Positions 60,190 to 64,000 of a stretch of DNA of 64,000 nt are shown piece by piece (position 1 is the stretch's first letter; every line of letters begins with the position of its first letter). Where the stretch lies: the NCBI RefSeq assembly GCF_014203705.1, contig NZ_JACHJR010000001.1, positions 4,712,001 to 4,776,000 on the forward strand, read 5' to 3'. The stretch is from Kitasatospora gansuensis. GTDB lineage: Bacteria; Actinomycetota; Actinomycetes; Streptomycetales; Streptomycetaceae. The translations under genes were made by a program, and so were the position numbers. A model generated the notes under the pieces. The model saw only the letters and a list, made by a program, of their open reading frames with translations. It searched no databases and was not told where the DNA came from.

Positions 60190-60291
60190 CGAAGCCGATG
60201 TGGTACGGCCGTATGTGCACCAGGTCCCCCAGGGGCGCTGGTGTGAGCAGCGGCCGGCCCGTCGACTCTCGTTGACGATCAGGAGAAAGCT

Positions 60292-60663
60292 GTGATCCAG
60301 CAGGAGTCGCGACTGCGTGTCGCCGACAACACTGGTGCCAAGGAGATCCTTTGCATCCGTGTTCTCGGTGGCTCCGGTCGCCGCTACGCCGGTATCGGGG
60401 ACGTCATCGTCGCCACCGTCAAGGACGCGATCCCCGGTGGTTCGGTGAAGAAGGGTGACGTCGTCAAGTGCGTCATCGTTCGTACCGTCAAGGAGCGTCG
60501 TCGTCCGGATGGCTCGTACATCCGCTTCGACGAGAACGCCGCGGTCGTTCTCAAGAACACCGATGGTGACCCCCGTGGCACCCGCATCTTCGGCCCGGTG
60601 GGCCGCGAGCTGCGTGACAAGAAGTTCATGAAGATCATCTCGCTTGCGCCGGAGGTGCTCTAA
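60292..60663 (+). CDS. rplN: 50S ribosomal protein L14
   Basis: 123 residues. IQQESRLRVADNTGAKEILCIRVLGGSGRRYA start, AIPGGSVKKGDVVKCVIVRT, and IFGPVGRELRDKKFMKIISLAPEVL. GTG at 60292 with AGGAGAAA upstream. Starts the spc-type group. Confidence 0.97.
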   Translation: MIQQESRLRVADNTGAKEILCIRVLGGSGRRYAGIGDVIVATVKDAIPGGSVKKGDVVKCVIVRTVKERRRPDGSYIRFDENAAVVLKNTDGDPRGTRIFGPVGRELRDKKFMKIISLAPEVL

Positions 60664-60666
60664 CCC

Positions 60667-60990
60667 ATGGCGAACAGCATGAAGATCAAGAAGGGTGACC
60701 TGGTCCAGGTCATCACCGGCAAGGACCGCGGTAAGCAGGGCAAGGTCATCCAGGCCATCCCCGCCACCAACAAGGTCCTGGTCGAGGGTGTCAACCGGGT
60801 CAAGAAGCACACCAAGCCGGGTCCGGGCACCCAGGGCGGCATCATCACCGTCGAGGCCCCGGTTCACGTCTCCAACGTCCAGCTGGTCGTGGAGAAGGAC
60901 GGCAAGAAGGTCGTCACCCGCGTTGGCTACCGCTTCGACGACGAGGGCAACAAGATCCGCGTTGCCAAGCGAACCGGTGAGGACATCTGA
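60667..60990 (+). CDS. rplX: 50S ribosomal protein L24
   Basis: 107 residues. KIKKGDLVQVITGKDRGKQGKVIQA (KOW motif), GVNRVKKHTKPGPGTQGGIITVEAPVHVSNVQLV. Assembly initiator. ATG at 60667 (three bases after the rplN stop); its stop overlaps the rplE start. Confidence 0.97.
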   Translation: MANSMKIKKGDLVQVITGKDRGKQGKVIQAIPATNKVLVEGVNRVKKHTKPGPGTQGGIITVEAPVHVSNVQLVVEKDGKKVVTRVGYRFDDEGNKIRVAKRTGEDI

Positions 60991-61559
60991 TGTCTGAGAC
61001 GACTGTTGAGAAGGTGACCCCCCGTCTCAAGGAGCGTTACAACTCCGAGATCAAGGGTCAGCTGCAGGAGGAGTTCTCGTTCGAGAACGTCATGCTGATC
61101 CCCGGCCTGGTCAAGGTCGTGGTCAACATGGGTGTCGGCGAGGCCGCTCGTGACAGCAAGCTGATCGAGGGCGCGATCCGCGACCTCACCGCCATCACCG
61201 GCCAGAAGCCGGCGGTGACGAAGGCTCGCAAGTCCATCGCGCAGTTCAAGCTGCGTGAGGGCCAGCCGATCGGCACCCACGTCACCCTCCGTGGTGACCG
61301 CATGTGGGAGTTCCTGGACCGTCTGGTGTCGCTGGCCCTGCCGCGTATCCGTGACTTCCGTGGTCTCTCCCCGAAGCAGTTCGACGGCCGTGGCAACTAC
61401 ACCTTCGGTCTGACCGAGCAGGTCATGTTCCACGAGATCGACCAGGACAAGGTCGACCGTCAGCGCGGTATGGACATCACCGTCGTGACCACCGCTCAGA
61501 ACGACGACGAGGGCCGGGCGCTCCTGCGCGCACTGGGCTTCCCGTTCAAGGAGGCGTAA
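60990..61559 (+). CDS. rplE: 50S ribosomal protein L5
   Basis: 189 residues. LKERYNSEIKGQLQEEFSFENVMLIPGLVKVVVNMGVGEA, and GRGNYTFGLTEQVMFHEID. Binds 5S rRNA. ATG overlaps the rplX stop, and rpsZ follows after 3 bases. Confidence 0.97.
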   Translation: MSETTVEKVTPRLKERYNSEIKGQLQEEFSFENVMLIPGLVKVVVNMGVGEAARDSKLIEGAIRDLTAITGQKPAVTKARKSIAQFKLREGQPIGTHVTLRGDRMWEFLDRLVSLALPRIRDFRGLSPKQFDGRGNYTFGLTEQVMFHEIDQDKVDRQRGMDITVVTTAQNDDEGRALLRALGFPFKEA

Positions 61560-61562
61560 CTC

Positions 61563-61748
61563 ATGGCGAAGAAGTCCCTCATCGCGAAGTCCGAGCGCAA
61601 GCCGAAGTTCGCTGTCCGCGGTTACACCCGCTGCCAGCGCTGCGGCCGCCCGCACTCGGTGTACCGCAAGTTCGGCCTCTGCCGTGTCTGCCTCCGTGAG
61701 ATGGCGCACCGCGGCGAGCTGCCGGGCGTGACCAAGAGCTCCTGGTAA
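61563..61748 (+). CDS. rpsZ: 30S ribosomal protein S14, zinc-binding (type Z)
   Basis: 61 residues. MAKKSLIAKSERKPKFAVRGY start, two CxxC pairs (CQRC at about 24-27 and CRVC at about 40-43), so this is the short zinc form rather than the zinc-free paralog induced by zinc shortage. Terminates the group before a 264-base gap with its own promoter and leader. Confidence 0.96.
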   Translation: MAKKSLIAKSERKPKFAVRGYTRCQRCGRPHSVYRKFGLCRVCLREMAHRGELPGVTKSSW

Positions 61749-61805
61749 CCCAGGCTCCGTCACACAGCGAATCAGCAGGTGTGCCCGATCCCACGTGGCC
61801 CATTT

Positions 61806-61834
61806 TTGGGCTGCCGTACGGAATCCCGTAAGGT
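61806..61834 (+). promoter_or_regulatory. Internal promoter upstream of rpsH
   Basis: TTGGGC (61806-61811), 17-base spacer, TAAGGT (61829-61834): a plausible vegetative promoter that would split the spc cluster and drive rpsH onward. Confidence 0.55.
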
Positions 61835-61841
61835 AGTGGGG

Positions 61842-62012
61842 TCGGGCCCCCTGTCGCGGCAGCCAGAGCTGTCCGCGACCCTCTTATGAGGGCTCGCACC
61901 CAGTCTTACTAACGCCGCAGGTCCCCTGCGTCTGTGCCCCTGCCGCACTCCTCGGAGTGCGGCGGGGGGACCTGGCGCGGAGAAACCACGGCGAGAGAGG
62001 CCTGAGGCCATC
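61842..62012 (+). promoter_or_regulatory. Structured leader before rpsH
   Basis: About 170 bases without coding sequence after the promoter candidate. A strong hairpin GCCGCACTC-CTCG-GAGTGCGGC (61942-61963) is flanked by CCCC/GGGG. An alternative outer pairing, AGGTCCCC (61919-61926) with GGGGACCT (61966-61973), competes for the same G run. Two exclusive folds suggest a regulatory leader; no ligand can be named. Confidence 0.5.
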
Positions 62013-62420
62013 ATGACCATGACCGACCCCATCGCAGACATGCTCACGCGTCTGCGTAACGCGAACTCGGCGTACCACGACACCGTGGCGATGCCGGCTA
62101 GCAAGATCAAGGCGCACGTCGCCGAGATCCTGCAGCAGGAGGGGTACATCTCCTCCTGGAAGGTTGAGGAGCCGGTTGAGGGCGAGGTCGGCAAGAAGCT
62201 GACCATCGACCTCAAGTTCGGCCCCAACCGTGAGCGCTCCATCGCCGGCATCAAGCGCATCAGCAAGCCGGGTCTGCGCGTTTACGCAAAGTCCACCAAC
62301 CTGCCGAAGGTGCTCGGCGGCCTGGGCGTGGCGATCATCTCCACGTCTTCCGGTCTCCTCACCGACAAGCAGGCCGCCAAGAAGGGCGTAGGCGGAGAAG
62401 TTCTCGCCTACGTCTGGTAA
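62013..62420 (+). CDS. rpsH: 30S ribosomal protein S8
   Basis: 135 residues. TDPIADMLTRLRNANSAYHDTVAMPASKIK start, KRISKPGLRVYAKS, and GVAIISTSSGLLTDKQAAKKGVGGEVLAYVW. ATG at 62013, with another in-frame ATG at 62019. In E. coli S8 represses the spc operon by binding its mRNA; a leader in front here makes local regulation possible. Confidence 0.97.
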   Translation: MTMTDPIADMLTRLRNANSAYHDTVAMPASKIKAHVAEILQQEGYISSWKVEEPVEGEVGKKLTIDLKFGPNRERSIAGIKRISKPGLRVYAKSTNLPKVLGGLGVAIISTSSGLLTDKQAAKKGVGGEVLAYVW

Positions 62421-62442
62421 TTCGGGAAACGGAGGTACAGCA

Positions 62443-62982
62443 ATGTCTCGCATTGGACGGCTGCCCATCCCGGTTCCCGCCGGCGTGGACGTCACCATCG
62501 ATGGCCAGACGGTCTCGGTGAAGGGCCCCAAGGGCTCCCTCACCCACACCGTTGCCGCGCCCATCGAGATCAGCAAGGGCGAGGACGGCACTCTGCTCGT
62601 CACCCGCCCTAACGACGAGCGTCTGTCGAAGGCCCTGCACGGCCTTTCCCGCACGCTGGTGGCGAACATGATCACCGGCGTGACCGCGGGATACCGCAAG
62701 TCGCTGGAGATCAGCGGTGTTGGTTACCGAGTCGCAGCGAAGGGCTCCGCGCTGGAGTTCCAGCTCGGCTACAGCCACCCGATCCTGATCGAGGCCAAGG
62801 AGGGCATCTCCTTCGTGGTCGAGTCGCCCACCAAGTTCCACGTGGACGGGATCGACAAGCAGCTGGTCGGCGAAGAGTCGGCCAAGATCCGCAAGCTGCG
62901 TAAGCCCGACCCGTACAAGGCCAAGGGCGTCAAGTACGCGGGCGAGGTCATCCGCCGCAAGGTCGGAAAGAGCGGTAAGTAA
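62443..62982 (+). CDS. rplF: 50S ribosomal protein L6
   Basis: 179 residues. MSRIGRLPIPVPAGVDVTIDGQTVSVKGPKGSL start, YRKSLEISGVGYRVAAKGSALEFQLGYSHP, and DPYKAKGVKYAGEVIRRKVGKSGK. Near the factor-binding site. ATG at 62443 with GGAGG upstream. Confidence 0.97.
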   Translation: MSRIGRLPIPVPAGVDVTIDGQTVSVKGPKGSLTHTVAAPIEISKGEDGTLLVTRPNDERLSKALHGLSRTLVANMITGVTAGYRKSLEISGVGYRVAAKGSALEFQLGYSHPILIEAKEGISFVVESPTKFHVDGIDKQLVGEESAKIRKLRKPDPYKAKGVKYAGEVIRRKVGKSGK

Positions 62983-62985
62983 GCC

Positions 62986-63369
62986 ATGAGTCTTTCTGTG
63001 AAGATCGGCAAGGGCAACGGCTACAAGAACGCTGCCCGCAAGCGTCGCGCCATCCGCGTTCGCAAGCGCGTCACCGGCACCGAGGCTCGTCCTCGTCTGG
63101 TCGTGACCCGCTCGAACCGTCACATGGTCGCCCAGGTCATCGACGACGCCAAGGGTCACACCCTCGCGTCGGCGTCCACCCTCGATGTGTCCATCCGTGG
63201 CAACGAGGGCGACAAGACCGAGCTGGCCAAGAAGGTCGGAGCCCTGGTCGCCGAGCGCGCCAAGGCCGCCGGCATCGAGTCGGTCGTCTTCGACCGCGCG
63301 GGCAACCGTTACGCGGGGCGCATCGCCGCCCTGGCGGACGCTGCCCGTGAGGCCGGGCTCGACTTCTAA
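62986..63369 (+). CDS. rplR: 50S ribosomal protein L18
   Basis: 127 residues. KIGKGNGYKNAARKRRAIRVRKRVTGTEARPRLVVTRSNRHMVAQVI and AALADAAREAGLDF. Binds 5S rRNA with L5. ATG at 62986, 3 bases after the rplF stop. Confidence 0.97.
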   Translation: MSLSVKIGKGNGYKNAARKRRAIRVRKRVTGTEARPRLVVTRSNRHMVAQVIDDAKGHTLASASTLDVSIRGNEGDKTELAKKVGALVAERAKAAGIESVVFDRAGNRYAGRIAALADAAREAGLDF

Positions 63370-63417
63370 GCCGCTCGTCGGCTCAGTCGACGGACGTAAT
63401 CGAGAGAGGTAATTCCA

Positions 63418-64000
63418 ATGGCTGGACCCCAGCGCCGCGGTAGCGGCGCCGGCGGCGGCACCGGCGGTGGCGGCGAGCGACGTGATCGTAAGCGCGACGA
63501 CCGGGGCAACGCCCCCGCCGTCGAGAAGACTGCTTACGTTGAGCGTGTCGTTGCGATCAACCGTGTCGCCAAGGTTGTCAAGGGTGGTCGTCGTTTCAGC
63601 TTCACCGCGCTGGTCGTGGTGGGCGACGGTGACGGCACCGTAGGTGTCGGCTACGGGAAGGCGAAGGAGGTTCCGGCCGCCATCGCCAAGGGTGTTGAGG
63701 AGGCCAAGAAGAACTTCTTCAAGGTCCCCCGTATCCAGGGCACCATCCCGCACCCGATCCAGGGCGAGAAGGCCGCCGGCGTCGTGCTCCTGAAGCCGGC
63801 GTCCCCCGGTACCGGCGTTATCGCCGGTGGCCCGGTGCGTGCTGTCCTGGAGTGCGCCGGCGTTCACGACATCCTGTCGAAGTCGCTCGGCTCGGACAAC
63901 GCGATCAACATCGTGCACGCCACCGTGGCTGCTCTGAAGGGCCTCGTGCGCCCCGAGGAGATCGCGGCCCGCCGTGGCCTGCCGCTGGAGGACGTGGCCC
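63418..64000 (+). CDS. rpsE: 30S ribosomal protein S5, 3' end beyond window
   Basis: About 194 residues visible, so the C-terminal tip is cut by the window edge. A Gly/Arg-rich N-terminus (GPQRRGSGAGGGTGGGGERRDRKR) leads into EKTAYVERVVAINRVAKVVKGGRRFSF, the S5 core, then GTGVIAGGPVRAVLECAGVHDILSKSLGS. Decoding and mRNA-unwinding protein, spectinomycin site region intact by eye. ATG at 63418 with AGAGAGG upstream. Next genes in this cluster would be rpmD and rplO, outside the window. Confidence 0.95.
   Translation, partial: MAGPQRRGSGAGGGTGGGGERRDRKRDDRGNAPAVEKTAYVERVVAINRVAKVVKGGRRFSFTALVVVGDGDGTVGVGYGKAKEVPAAIAKGVEEAKKNFFKVPRIQGTIPHPIQGEKAAGVVLLKPASPGTGVIAGGPVRAVLECAGVHDILSKSLGSDNAINIVHATVAALKGLVRPEEIAARRGLPLEDVA

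Overview
The window is high-GC actinobacterial chromosome, most likely Streptomycetaceae (Streptomyces or Kitasatospora). This rests on strong third-position GC, the gene order rpmG - HadA/HadB-like dehydratases - murB - aspC - tRNA-Trp - secE - nusG - rplKA - rplJL - rpoBC - rpsLG - fusA - tuf - S10/spc cluster, a TTG-started rpoB, and a Nur-type operator in front of an iron superoxide dismutase gene. The genus cannot be fixed from the sequence alone.

Region by region. 1-1062: the edge of a compositionally foreign segment. It holds a partial DUF262 (GmrSD/ParB-like) gene of near-50% GC and ends at the 3' half of a tRNA-Tyr gene, a known attachment site type for SLP1-like integrative elements. 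1068-6240: sodF under a Nur box, a KimA-like potassium transporter, a degenerate amidohydrolase, tRNA-Thr, tRNA-Met and rpmG. 6295-11070: two MaoC-fold dehydratases, murB, an adenosine-deaminase-like gene, aspC and tRNA-Trp. 11212-25612: secE, nusG, rplK, rplA, two lipoprotein paralogs, an L10 leader, rplJ, rplL, rpoB and rpoC, punctuated by strong hairpins. 25739-38799: accessory but chromosomal genes: a DUF4097 lipoprotein, a two-component system, a lone XPB-type helicase-associated protein, a sirtuin - P450 - ADP-ribosylglycohydrolase run, DUF1801 and DUF2786 proteins, an ABC transporter pair and a DUF1707/DUF4190 protein. 39100-43464: the str operon (rpsL, rpsG, fusA, tuf). 43630-54391: a glycan cluster set between tuf and rpsJ, with the full dTDP-L-rhamnose set (rmlA, B, C, D), two GT2 glycosyltransferases, a DUF2304 protein, a flippase and two related GT-C membrane proteins. 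54891-64000: the S10 and spc clusters from rpsJ to a truncated rpsE.

How it works together. Most of the window is the transcription/translation core (RNA polymerase, NusG, SecE, EF-G, EF-Tu, about 26 ribosomal proteins). Regulation visible in the DNA includes an L10 leader, a promoter with an adjacent inverted repeat before rpoBC, terminator-like hairpins after most transcription units, and a promoter plus structured leader before rpsH. The rhamnose cluster looks like a complete small pathway for building, exporting and decorating a rhamnose-containing cell-surface polymer. The sirtuin/ADP-ribosylglycohydrolase run suggests NAD-linked protein modification. The most accessory part, and the best place to look for an undescribed system, is the left edge, where the DUF262 gene continues out of the window.
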